In this document: positions 8,095 through 16,604 of the stretch, piece after piece
Layout: each line of letters starts with the position of its first letter
How positions within the stretch are numbered: position 1 is the first letter of the stretch
Assembly (NCBI GenBank): GCA_012032345.1
Contig: JAAUQI010000006.1
Span: 53,440 to 117,439 of the forward strand
Length of the DNA: 64,000 bases
Origin: Leptolyngbyaceae cyanobacterium RM1_1_2
Lineage (GTDB): Bacteria > Cyanobacteriota > Cyanobacteriia > Phormidesmidales > Phormidesmidaceae
Direction of reading: 5' to 3'
The notes under the pieces: model-generated
The model's input: the letters and a program-made list of their open reading frames with translations, nothing else
What the model was told of the DNA's origin: nothing
The model's database searches: none
Program-made: the position numbers and the translations under genes

Positions 8095-9874
8095 ATGAAA
8101 CGCTTACTGTGGATAGGACTATTTTTGTTGGGAGTCTGGCTGGCCATCTCCCAGTTTTCAGGATTAGCGGGTCAGGGAACTTTTGACACCCTGCTGATAG
8201 ATTTTGGTGACGATCTCACCCCGGCTCAGGTTCAGGCCCAGCTTCAAGCTTTACCCACGGGGATTGAGGCGGCGCTCAATAGTGAGTTTTCAGGGCCAGA
8301 AAATTTATATGTACTCAAGGGCGATCGCCAGTTGCTCAAGACACTGCGGCGATCGACTTTAGCCAAATTTACTGAGCACATTGAGCCTAACTACCTCTAC
8401 AGCGCTGCTTTAGTCCCCAACGATCCCGACTACAGCAAGCAGTGGAACCTCCGCAGCATCAATGCTGAAGCCGCCTGGGATAGCGCCACTGGCAAGGCTG
8501 TCACCGTCGCCGTGATTGACACAGGGATCAGCCCCGTCCCCGATCTCAAAGGCACGCGGCTGGTTAAGGGGTATGACTTTGTTAACGACAGCCCTGAGGC
8601 CAAAGACGATAATGGCCACGGCACCCATGTGGCCGGCACGATTGCCCAAGCCACCAATAATCGAGTGGGAGTGGCTGGGGTGGCTTTTGATGCCGCTCTA
8701 ATGCCGCTAAAGGTACTGAGTGCTGGCGGCGGGGGCACCGTGGCTGACATTGCCGAGGCAATTCGATTTGCCGCTGATAACGAAGCTCAGGTAATCAACA
8801 TGAGCCTGGGCGGGGCTGGAGACAGCCGTGTGCTCAAAGATGCGATTGACTATGCTCACAGCAAAGGCGTTTTTATCGTTGCGGCTGCAGGCAATGCCAA
8901 TCGTAATGCCGCTGAGTACCCGGCTCGTTACCCTCATGTGATGGCGGTAGCGGCCATTGGCCCCTCTGAAGCAAAAGCTCCCTATTCAAACTACGGGGCT
9001 GGCGTTGACATTGCCGCTCCAGGCGGAGCCACTCAGCCTGACTCTACCGCAGGCGGTATCTTGCAAAATACTATCGACCCGCGCACAGGTGAACCTGTGT
9101 ATCTGCCTGCAGGGCACTAGCATGGCTGCTCCCCATGTAGCAGGCGTCGCCGCTTTGGTTCGCTCTGTCGGCATTGAAGATCCCAGCCAGATAGGAGACA
9201 TTCTGCGGCAGTCAGCTCGTAAAACTCAGGAGGATACGCTGAATCATTTTGGGGCAGGGCATCTAGACGCCGCCGCTGCTGTCAGGCTGGCCCAGCAAAA
9301 CTCCTTTAATTTTCAAGACTTTTTCCGCTGGCTGCGCGACAATGGCTATCTCAGTCCCAGGTTTTGGCTTGATGGCGGCGTGATTGCGCTCTGGCCCAAG
9401 GTGCTGATGGTGCTGGGGTCTTACCTGCTGGCCTGGATTTTGCGAGTTTACTGGCCTTTTGCCTGGACGAGTCCGCTAAATTGGGGCTTAATATTGGGCA
9501 GTTCTGGGCTATTTTTCTTCAAAGGATTCTACATCTTTGACCTGCCGCAGTGGCCGTTGAGAGTGATGGGTAGTTCCATCGCGGAGCTAGGGACTGCTGT
9601 GCAGGCGAGTCCGCTGCTGAACCCAATCTTTGCCAGCGTGCTAATTCCGTTTTGTTTGGTGGCGCTGCTGCTCAGCCATGCCTCACTTAAGTGGTTTGCC
9701 ATTGGCTCAACCATCGGTATGGCGGCCTGCTTGAGCGTCAGCGCAATTGGCGATCCCAGTCTGGTTTGGCTGGGAGACGCTCTAGCAGCCCGTCTGTTTT
9801 TGGGGGCAAATGCTTTACTGTGTTACGGATTAGCCTATTTAGCGACAAAAGCAGCGGAGACTCAATCAGCATGA
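8095..9874 (+). pseudogene. S8 family subtilisin-like serine protease with C-terminal membrane domain (single frameshift)
   Basis: The signal-anchored N-terminus (MKRLLWIGLFLLGVWLAI) and a prodomain lead to a subtilase domain with Asp142 in VAVIDTGI, His175 in NGHGTHVAGT and the oxyanion Asn in VAAAGNANRNA. The frame then ends at TAG 9118-9120, right before the catalytic Ser. The +1 frame resumes at GTSMAAPHVAGVAAL and runs to 9874, adding about four membrane spans (for example VLMVLGSYLLAWILRVYWPF). Removing one G from GGG near 9113 restores LPAGTSMAAPHVAG, so the lesion is one base. Both halves are otherwise intact, so this is either a very recent mutation or a sequencing error. An intact product would be about 592 aa and membrane-anchored. 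Its stop overlaps the next start (ATGA). Confidence 0.88.
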
Positions 9875-10098
9875 GCATGACAGTTGAGGGAACCGTACAG
9901 CGGGCCACGGTTGGCCTGGGGGGGTGGACGTTGGTTACAGCTGACGGTGACACCTACGAAATTTACCAGGACAGCGCTCCGGCAGATTTGCTGCAGGAAG
10001 GGCTGAAGGTCAAAGTCAAAGGCAGCGTGCGTGAGGACGTGATGACGATGAATATGGTAGGGCCAGTGCTAGCAGTGGAGTCGTTTAATCCGGCCTAA
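9871..10098 (+). CDS. Small conserved beta-rich protein
   Basis: 75 aa from the ATG at 9871, whose ATGA overlaps the protease stop; a second ATG at 9877 is also possible. The sequence (VEGTVQRATVGLGGWTLVT, DGDTYEIYQDSAPADLLQEG, KVKVKGSVREDVMTMNMVGP) reads as a short five-strand OB-like barrel similar to small cyanobacterial and bacterial hypothetical proteins. No catalytic residues or signal peptide are evident. The overlap suggests coupled translation with the membrane protease upstream. Confidence 0.7.
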   Translation: MSMTVEGTVQRATVGLGGWTLVTADGDTYEIYQDSAPADLLQEGLKVKVKGSVREDVMTMNMVGPVLAVESFNPA

Positions 10099-10266
10099 TT
10101 GTTAATTCTTGCAACAAGCGATTCAACGGCTTTGCGTTTTGATGAAAGATGAGGGCTAAGGTTGAGCGCGGCGATCGCAGTGAGTTTATTGCGGCTCTAA
10201 ACGTTTTGCCTGCGTTTTGACCTGACTAAGATTTCATCACTTGAGATTGCCTAAGGAGATTTTAAG

Positions 10267-10527
10267 TTGACCTACCTATCTCTACTAGCGGCTGTTCCGC
10301 CTACGCTCGAATGGAGCCCCAAAGTGGCTATCGTCATGATTGTCTGCAACATTTTGGCGATCGCAATCGGCAAGCTAACTATCAAATACCCCAGCGCTGA
10401 TCCGCAGCTACCCTCTCCCCAGCTTTTTGGCGGATTGGGTTTGCCTGCCCTGATTGCAACTACCAGCTTCGGTCATGTCCTCGGAGCAGGCGCTATCTTG
10501 GGCTTAACCAACGCGGGTGTTCTGTAG
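10267..10527 (+). CDS. psaK: Photosystem I reaction center subunit PsaK
   Basis: 86 aa. Two membrane spans (AIVMIVCNILAIAIGKLTI and GLPALIATTSFGHVLGAGAI) are joined by the positive/proline-rich loop YPSADPQLPSPQLFGG, and the tail GAILGLTNAGVL is typical of PsaK. The start is TTG 10267, supported by AAGGAG about 7 nt upstream; no ATG fits. PsaK is a peripheral subunit at the edge of PSI that binds antenna chlorophylls and takes part in state-related energy transfer. It has its own 168-nt upstream region and a hairpin immediately downstream, so it appears monocistronic. Confidence 0.93.
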   Translation: MTYLSLLAAVPPTLEWSPKVAIVMIVCNILAIAIGKLTIKYPSADPQLPSPQLFGGLGLPALIATTSFGHVLGAGAILGLTNAGVL

Positions 10528-10530
10528 TTT

Positions 10531-10552
10531 GCAACCCTTCGGTAGGGGTTGC
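10531..10552 (+). terminator. Hairpin terminator after psaK
   Basis: Arms GCAACCC and GGGTTGC enclose an 8-nt loop, 3 nt past the psaK stop. There is no strong T-run, so it may act as an mRNA 3' stabilising hairpin or a weak terminator. Confidence 0.55.
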
Positions 10553-10566
10553 CTTGCCGTGCGCCC

Positions 10567-11385
10567 CTATCCCCAGCCCAGCGGAAAGAAAATTTGCAGA
10601 TAGGCCGCAATCAGGCGATCGCCCCAAAACAGCGCGATCGCGCCGCTAGCCGCCAAAAAAGGGCCAAAGGGCATAGGCTGACGCCGACTCAGCAGTCCTA
10701 ATGCGATCGCGCTTCCCCCCACAGTCGCTCCCAGCAAACACGCCAAAAACGTACTCAGCAGCAGCCCCGCCCAGCCCAACCAGGCTCCCAGCAGAGCCGC
10801 TAGTTTGCTATCGCCCCAGCCCATCGCTGTCTGCCCCAGCAGAGCCGCCCCCGCGATCGAGATGCCGTTGAACAGCCATAGCCCCAAAACAGCCCCCAAA
10901 GCACTCCCTATAAAAGCATTCAGCGCCGCCGTAGCTGCCATCTCTGCTGCCGTCAGATAGGCCCAAAGCGCCGAGAAGGCTAGCCCTAAAATTAGCCCAG
11001 AACGGGTGAGGCTTTCCGGCAGCGTCAGGGTATCAATATCAATAAAGCTTAGCGCTACCAGCCAGCTCAGCAAAATCCAGGCGCTCAAAGTCAGCTCTGA
11101 CCAGCCAAAGTGCCAAAATGAGCTTAAAAAGAGAACACCCGTCAGCAGCTCAACCAGCGGGTAGCGTATAGCAATAGGTCGTTTGCAAAAGCGGCAGCGC
11201 CCTTGCAGCCACAGCCAGCCCAAAACAGGGACGTTGTCATAAAACCTGAGTCGTCGCTGACATTTAGGGCAGCGAGAGGGCGGATGCAGCAGCGAAATAC
11301 CCGCTGGCAGGCGGTAGATCACGACGTTTAGAAAGCTGCCAATAGACGCGCCCAGAAAAAAGACGAGTAGAGAGGGAATCAGCAT
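10567..11385 (-). CDS. pilD: Prepilin peptidase / N-methyltransferase (A24)
   Basis: 272 aa integral membrane aspartyl protease. The N-terminal methyltransferase region has GSFLNVVIYRLP and the zinc-type cysteine pairs CPKC and CRFC. The two catalytic aspartates fall in FIDIDTLTLPE and GWGDSKLAALLGAWLG. About eight membrane spans. It cleaves and N-methylates type IV prepilins, needed for twitching/phototaxis and competence. It converges with psaK. No pil genes flank it, which is common for pilD in cyanobacteria. Confidence 0.93.
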   Translation of the reverse strand: MLIPSLLVFFLGASIGSFLNVVIYRLPAGISLLHPPSRCPKCQRRLRFYDNVPVLGWLWLQGRCRFCKRPIAIRYPLVELLTGVLFLSSFWHFGWSELTLSAWILLSWLVALSFIDIDTLTLPESLTRSGLILGLAFSALWAYLTAAEMAATAALNAFIGSALGAVLGLWLFNGISIAGAALLGQTAMGWGDSKLAALLGAWLGWAGLLLSTFLACLLGATVGGSAIALGLLSRRQPMPFGPFLAASGAIALFWGDRLIAAYLQIFFPLGWG

Positions 11386-11485
11386 CGCAGGCGATCCCCA
11401 TGCTCACAGGCCAGATTGATCCAGAAGACTCGTCTCTCTATCTTCCCTTGACTCATTTTTTCTGTTTTTGCTCCACCCTGGCAAC

Positions 11486-11821
11486 CTAATGCAGGTTCGG
11501 CTCAATCTGACTGAGGGGGATAAAACACTCATGGGGTAGCAAAATGGGCTTGCCGTTAAAAATTAGCTTGCCGCGACGGCTATTACGGCTAATAGCCACT
11601 CCTAGCGGTCGCTGCACTTCATTGGGGTGAACTTCGTAGTAGGTGCGGTAAATGTGACGGGCTGAGCGCAGCAGGGTCGGATCTAGCAGGGAAGGTATGG
11701 GGGTGTTAAAGTCCAGGCTGGGCCGATCCGGGAGGATGAAACGCTCAGTTGGCTGCTGTAAGCTTTGCACGATGATGGACTTCCCTCTCTTAACGATTCT
11801 GGTGTGAGCTGCTGCCTGCAA
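11486..11821 (-). CDS. Conserved hypothetical protein
   Basis: 111 aa, basic, no membrane span or signal peptide. Recognisable segments are SIIVQSLQQPTERFILPDRP, LDPTLLRSARHIYRTYYEVH and VAISRNSRRGKLIFNGKPIL. I know it only as a cyanobacterial protein of unknown function. The apparent start is TTG 11821 without a clear Shine-Dalgarno sequence, so the true start could be somewhat downstream. Confidence 0.55.
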   Translation of the reverse strand: MQAAAHTRIVKRGKSIIVQSLQQPTERFILPDRPSLDFNTPIPSLLDPTLLRSARHIYRTYYEVHPNEVQRPLGVAISRNSRRGKLIFNGKPILLPHECFIPLSQIEPNLH

Positions 11822-11861
11822 ATGTAACTTACTCAGGCGCAGCGATCGCGCCGGGTTTTAC

Positions 11862-12944
11862 CTAGTCTAGCGCCTGTAGCAGAGCATCTCCCATTGCCTG
11901 ACAGCCTACTAGGATCATGCCCTCAGACATGATATCGCCGGTTCGGTAGCCCTGGTTGAGAACCTTGAGTACCGCCTGCTCAATCAGCGCAGCGGCGGCA
12001 GACTGATTGAGACCGTAGCGCAGCATCATTGCAGCGCTAAGCACCTGCGCTACTGGATTAGCCTGGTCTCGTCCGGCAATGTCAGGGGCTGAACCATGAA
12101 CAGGCTCAAACACCCCAGGGCCAGATTCTCCCAAGGAGGCCGACGGTAACATGCCAATACTGCCCGTCAGCATTGCTGCCGCATCTGAGAGAATGTCGCC
12201 AAACAGGTTGCCCGTGACGAGGGTGTCAAACTGCTTGGGCCAGCGGACTAGCTGCATGGCGGCGTTGTCTACATACAGGTGGGATAGCTCAACTTCAGGA
12301 TAGTCTGCGGCTAGGGCTGAAATGCGATCGCGCCACAGTTGTGAAACCTCCAGCACATTGGCCTTATCCACCGAGCAGAGCCGCCCCTGACGCTTCTTTG
12401 CCGTTTCAAAGGCAACTCGGCCAATGCGATCGATTTCGGAGCTGGTGTAGGCCATTGTGTTGACGCCCCGCTGTTCCCCTGAGGTAGCCGTAAAGACGCC
12501 CTTCGGTTCACCAAAGTAGATGCCGCCTGTGAGTTCACGCACCACCATAATGTCAACCCCCTCAACGACCTCCCGCTTGAGTGAAGAAGCGTCAACCAGC
12601 TGCGGCAAGATTGTGGCCGGGCGCAGATTAGCAAACAGCCCTAGTCCAGCTCGCAGTGCCAGCAGGCCAGTCTCAGGGCGCAAGTGGCGCGGCAGGGCGT
12701 CCCACTTGTAACCGCCGATGGCGGCTAAAAGCACAGCATCACTCTCACGGCAGCGCTCTAGCGTAGCCTCAGGCAGGGGCGTGTCAGCCGCATCAATAGC
12801 TACGCCCCCAATCAGCGCCTCTTGAAAGTCAAAGGCCAGCTCTAGCTTTTTACCCACTTGTTTCAGGACGGCTACCGCGACGGCCATAATCTCAGGGCCA
12901 ATGCCGTCACCAGACAGCAGGGTAATGCGAAAGCGCTGTGTCAT
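11862..12944 (-). CDS. leuB: 3-isopropylmalate dehydrogenase
   Basis: 360 aa from the ATG at 12944 ([20 protein letters not shown]); a longer form from 12971 adds nine atypical residues. Family landmarks are the substrate arginines in RPATILPQ and [12 protein letters not shown], the Lys in [15 protein letters not shown], the metal aspartates in VDNAAMQLV and [11 protein letters not shown], and the NAD site [18 protein letters not shown]. It oxidises 3-isopropylmalate in leucine synthesis in the cytosol. It stands alone, as is usual in cyanobacteria. Confidence 0.95.
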   Translation of the reverse strand: MTQRFRITLLSGDGIGPEIMAVAVAVLKQVGKKLELAFDFQEALIGGVAIDAADTPLPEATLERCRESDAVLLAAIGGYKWDALPRHLRPETGLLALRAGLGLFANLRPATILPQLVDASSLKREVVEGVDIMVVRELTGGIYFGEPKGVFTATSGEQRGVNTMAYTSSEIDRIGRVAFETAKKRQGRLCSVDKANVLEVSQLWRDRISALAADYPEVELSHLYVDNAAMQLVRWPKQFDTLVTGNLFGDILSDAAAMLTGSIGMLPSASLGESGPGVFEPVHGSAPDIAGRDQANPVAQVLSAAMMLRYGLNQSAAAALIEQAVLKVLNQGYRTGDIMSEGMILVGCQAMGDALLQALD

Positions 12945-13158
12945 AGAGGATGCTGCAAAATAAAGAAACACCTTAAACTCAGCCCCAGTCTGGTTGGCCC
13001 CAGGTTGGGAACAGAGCTTTCAGGCTCAATATCATACCCCAGAATCTGTCATGGGTAAGAGGGCGATAAAAACTCGCTGATTGGTTTCAATTTGCGAAAT
13101 CGCTTCCCGGTTTGCTGTAGACCTAGCTAAGCTTGGCTTAACATCCTCTCCCTGGACT

Positions 13159-14106
13159 ATGAAACAAACTCCAGCCGTCAGAACTGAAAATCTGACCAAA
13201 CGCTTTGGCCATCATGTCGCGGTTAACGATGTTGACTTAGAGATTTATCCCGGTGAGGTCTATGGCTTAATTGGCCCCAACGGCGCAGGCAAAACAACGC
13301 TGATTCGGATGCTAACCACCGCAGAAGAGTCTTCAGCCGGTGATATCTACATCAACGGTGAAAGACTCAGAAGCGATCGTCCCCAGCCCTATATCAAGCG
13401 GCAGTTGGGCTATCTGCCCGATGATTTTCCGCTCTACGACGATCTCAACGTTTGGGACTATCTAGACTATTTTGCGCGTCTTTATTATCTACAAGGGCGA
13501 TCGCGGCAGCGCCGTCTTCACGAAGTGCTAGAGCTAGTCAACCTAGAACACAAGCAGCGCAGCCGCATCACCAGCCTCTCTCGGGGCATGAAGCAGCGTT
13601 TAGGTCTGGCCCGGACAATCTTGCACAATCCTACCCTGCTGCTGCTAGACGAACCCGTCTCAGGACTCGACCCGATCGCCCGTCAGCAGTTTCGAGAAGT
13701 GATCAAAACCTTACAAACAGTAGGAATGACCATTTTGATTTCCTCCCACGTCCTCAGCGACCTAGCAGAGCTGTGTACGGCCATCGGCATTATGGAACTG
13801 GGCTTTTTAGTCGAGAGCGCCCCGCTGCAGGAGCTTTATCAGCGTCTCAGCCGTCAACAAATCTGGCTCTCAACCCAGGATGATCCCCAAAAAGTAGCCG
13901 ACCATCTGGCCCAGGTAGCCTCTGTAAAAGCAGTTGAAATGGATCCGGCAGGTACGCTAAAAATGCAGTTTCTGGGTGACCAGGCTGAGGCGGCGGCGCT
14001 GCTGCGATCGCTGGTAGAAACAGGCTTCTCCATCTACGATTTTCGCTGCGTGCAAGACAGTCTCGAAGAGATTTTCTTTAAGGTTGGGCATCAACAGTCT
14101 TCCTAG
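13159..14106 (+). CDS. ABC transporter ATP-binding protein (ABC-2 type export)
   Basis: 315 aa from the ATG at 13159 (MKQTPAVRTENLTKRFG); upstream in-frame codons to 13081 look non-coding. It has Walker A GPNGAGKTT at residues 39-47, the Q-loop in GYLPDDFPLYDDL, the signature SRGMKQRLGLA, Walker B LLLLDEPVSGLD and the switch His in ISSHVLSDL. The C-terminal 75 residues form the regulatory tail common to CcmA/NatA-type ATPases. It precedes a large permease by 109 nt on the same strand and is its natural partner. Substrate unknown. Confidence 0.92.
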   Translation: MKQTPAVRTENLTKRFGHHVAVNDVDLEIYPGEVYGLIGPNGAGKTTLIRMLTTAEESSAGDIYINGERLRSDRPQPYIKRQLGYLPDDFPLYDDLNVWDYLDYFARLYYLQGRSRQRRLHEVLELVNLEHKQRSRITSLSRGMKQRLGLARTILHNPTLLLLDEPVSGLDPIARQQFREVIKTLQTVGMTILISSHVLSDLAELCTAIGIMELGFLVESAPLQELYQRLSRQQIWLSTQDDPQKVADHLAQVASVKAVEMDPAGTLKMQFLGDQAEAAALLRSLVETGFSIYDFRCVQDSLEEIFFKVGHQQSS

Positions 14107-14215
14107 ACCTGGCTAAACCTACGCTAATCCCTACCTGCTATATCTACAGATTTCAATAGATTTCAATCAGGGCTGCTGACTACCGCAATTGTTCTCTAGT
14201 CTCACCGATGCACCT

Positions 14216-16282
14216 ATGTTTACAGCACTTTTTGACCGCCTCGGCAACTGGAATCCTCAGCTCATGCGAGAGCTAAAAGGGCGTCTGCATCCCCGCAATA
14301 TAATTGCAGCGATCGCGCTCTCTGTGCTCAGCCAGCTAATTCTGCTGCTTTTCTTCGGCACTCAGCTGCCGCCGACGTTTAACCCCCACGAGCACCTCAA
14401 ACTCACGACCAAGCCCAGCATTGACTTTATCTTTGGTACCAGCAACCTCCCAGACTATCCGCCCTATCTCAGAATCCAAAGCATTAATGACAATATTGAA
14501 GAAGTTTATCGGGGCGGCCAGATTTTGGCCGCCGCCGATTATCCCCGAACAGGAGACCGGATTTTGGCGATTGATGGTCAGCCAGTTGAAACTTTTGCCG
14601 ATGACTTTAATGACTTTAATAAGGCTACTGAGGCAATTCAAGGGCAGCGCAGCACTACAGTTTCTTTGGCCAACGATCCCATCTTAGGGCAGGATGCGGT
14701 TCTGAGTATTGACCGTCACGGAGTCGGTAAAATGACGCTGCGCCTGCCACGGGTAGCGGTCACTGATACCTATAGCCCCTATTGCAAGTTTGATCAGCGT
14801 TTTAATACTGTCCAGGCTGGCTCTCGAAGCCACCCTTACGACCCCAAGTTTTGTAGCCTCAACGCAGACAAGACGGCCTTTGAAGTTGACTGGCGACTCT
14901 GGTATCAGCAAATTTTCAAGCAGTCGAGCCTGATGCTCACGGTTGGGTTGCTAACCCTAGGCAGTCTAATGCTGATGCAGAACCTAGAGCGTGAGCAGCG
15001 ACGCGGCACCCTGACTTTTATTCGGCTCAGCCCCCGCTCTAGCCTAAATATTTTGAGCGGCCAGATCTTAGGAGCGCCTGTTGTAATCTATCTGGCAGCA
15101 GCTTTGATGCTGCCGCTACAGGTTTTCTCCGCCTTTAGAGCTGGGATTCCTCTAATTGAGCTGCTGGCGTTCTATGGCTTGCTAGGCGTTACTGGTCTGC
15201 TCTTTTTTAGCCTGTCGCTGTTGTTGGGCCTAATTAGTAAAGGTCTGGGCGGACTGCAGGCATGGCTGGTTGCTGCAGGTATCTTTTTGCTACAGATGGT
15301 TATGGGGGTGGCCGTCAGCGGAGGCAGTTTGGGTGAGCCATTTGTGCTGCACTGGGCGGTCTTGTTCTCTCCGGTTTCTGTGCTGCACTATCTGCTGGAT
15401 ATTGCCAGCGACCCCAATCGCTCAGTATTTCAGTTTGCTGGATATAAGCTAAAGCTGCTGAGCTTTGTGGCGCTGTTTGCGGTGCATGGTTTGGTGTGGA
15501 TTCTGTGGCTATGGCACGCCCTCAGGCGCAAATTTGGCAATCCACAACAAGTGCCGCTGATTGAGCGACGCTACAGCTACTTGCTCACGGCTTGCTTTGA
15601 GGTCTTTCTGTTGGGATTTGCCTCTAGCAGCAGGTATCAAGACAATGTGACGATAGTGGGCTTTTTGAATCTGCTGTTTCTCACTTTGCTGATATCTGCG
15701 CTGCAGCCCTCTCGTCAAAGTTTAGAAGATTGGGTCAGATTCCGCCTGTCGCAGCGGCGATCGCAGCGTCAGTCTCTGCTCAAAGATCTGATCCAGGGCG
15801 AGAGCAGTCCGGCGATTTTGGCCATTGCAATCAACGTGGCGATCGCCTTGGGAATGATGGCTGTTTGGGCGATTAGAGCGCACCTGACCACTTCTCTAGT
15901 CAATGCTGTACTCACGTATGGAGCGCTGGGTAGCCTGATTTTGATTTACGCCAGTATCAATCAGGTTTGGTTCTTGAGTAAAGTGAAGCGGCCCGAGATT
16001 TGGTCGCTGGGAACGCTGTTTGTGGCATTTGCTGCCCCGCTTTTGGTGCGATCGCTGCTTATTGACGTTTCTTCCTCTAGATTTGTTCAGCTTTTAGAGG
16101 CGGCTGCGGTTCCGTGGATGATGGGGTCTTCTGCAGGATTTTACGCGGGGGCCATACTGAGTCAGTGGCTGCTCTTGTGCCTGCTCAACTTCACCGCCAT
16201 GCGACAGCTTCAAAAAGCTGGAGAGTCTGCCTCTAAGAGGCTGTTCTCTGGGCCTGCGGCTCTGTCTGCTAGATCTAGCTAG
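14216..16282 (+). CDS. Large ABC-2 type permease with PDZ-like extracytoplasmic insert
   Basis: 688 aa from the ATG at 14216. A first membrane span at about residues 29-47 is followed by some 180 extracytoplasmic residues. Within them, residues 85-180 contain TGDRILAIDGQPVETFAD and a GKMTLRLPRV strand, which look like a PDZ fold. About ten further spans follow, with a cytoplasmic loop at LEREQRRGTLTFIRLSPRSS as in ABC-2 permeases. The upstream ATPase gives the complete exporter. I recognise the overall type from cyanobacterial genomes but not its substrate. Just before the stop the sequence contains two copies of the 10-mer AGATCTAGCT. Confidence 0.8.
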   Translation: MFTALFDRLGNWNPQLMRELKGRLHPRNIIAAIALSVLSQLILLLFFGTQLPPTFNPHEHLKLTTKPSIDFIFGTSNLPDYPPYLRIQSINDNIEEVYRGGQILAAADYPRTGDRILAIDGQPVETFADDFNDFNKATEAIQGQRSTTVSLANDPILGQDAVLSIDRHGVGKMTLRLPRVAVTDTYSPYCKFDQRFNTVQAGSRSHPYDPKFCSLNADKTAFEVDWRLWYQQIFKQSSLMLTVGLLTLGSLMLMQNLEREQRRGTLTFIRLSPRSSLNILSGQILGAPVVIYLAAALMLPLQVFSAFRAGIPLIELLAFYGLLGVTGLLFFSLSLLLGLISKGLGGLQAWLVAAGIFLLQMVMGVAVSGGSLGEPFVLHWAVLFSPVSVLHYLLDIASDPNRSVFQFAGYKLKLLSFVALFAVHGLVWILWLWHALRRKFGNPQQVPLIERRYSYLLTACFEVFLLGFASSSRYQDNVTIVGFLNLLFLTLLISALQPSRQSLEDWVRFRLSQRRSQRQSLLKDLIQGESSPAILAIAINVAIALGMMAVWAIRAHLTTSLVNAVLTYGALGSLILIYASINQVWFLSKVKRPEIWSLGTLFVAFAAPLLVRSLLIDVSSSRFVQLLEAAAVPWMMGSSAGFYAGAILSQWLLLCLLNFTAMRQLQKAGESASKRLFSGPAALSARSS

Positions 16283-16604
16283 ATCTAGCTAGTAGTTTGC
16301 CGGTTTTACGACGGGTCAATCACCAATGCCTGAATCGTTTGTGGGTAGAGCCTTGCACCAGTCCCTTTCCCACAAACGTTTTGAGACTGTTACAGAAATG
16401 TTTGAGAGCCGAAGTGATGCATGAAGACAGTTTCATCGCGCTTAAGGAAATATTATTGACAATGTAGCTATCTCTGCTAAATTCGTTGCTATTGTCGTTA
16501 GCATCTATTAAAAACATGGGGCACTGCTATTTTTCGTCAAGGCGCAGCTAAGCGCCTGGTGAGTTTTGGTTTGGGCGATTTGTGAGCAACAGGTACTTTT
16601 TACG
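16283..16604. other. Intergenic, no gene seen
   Basis: 322 nt between the ABC permease and the CapA-like gene. It starts with the tail of the AGATCTAGCT tandem repeat. The rest shows no conserved coding frame, tRNA or clear terminator. It presumably carries the promoter of the capA-like gene. Confidence 0.5.

Noticed and set aside
8095..9874. Programmed ribosomal frameshifting in the S8 protease
   Set aside because: No slippery heptamer with downstream structure is evident, and five other genes in the window show the same homopolymer-type indel.
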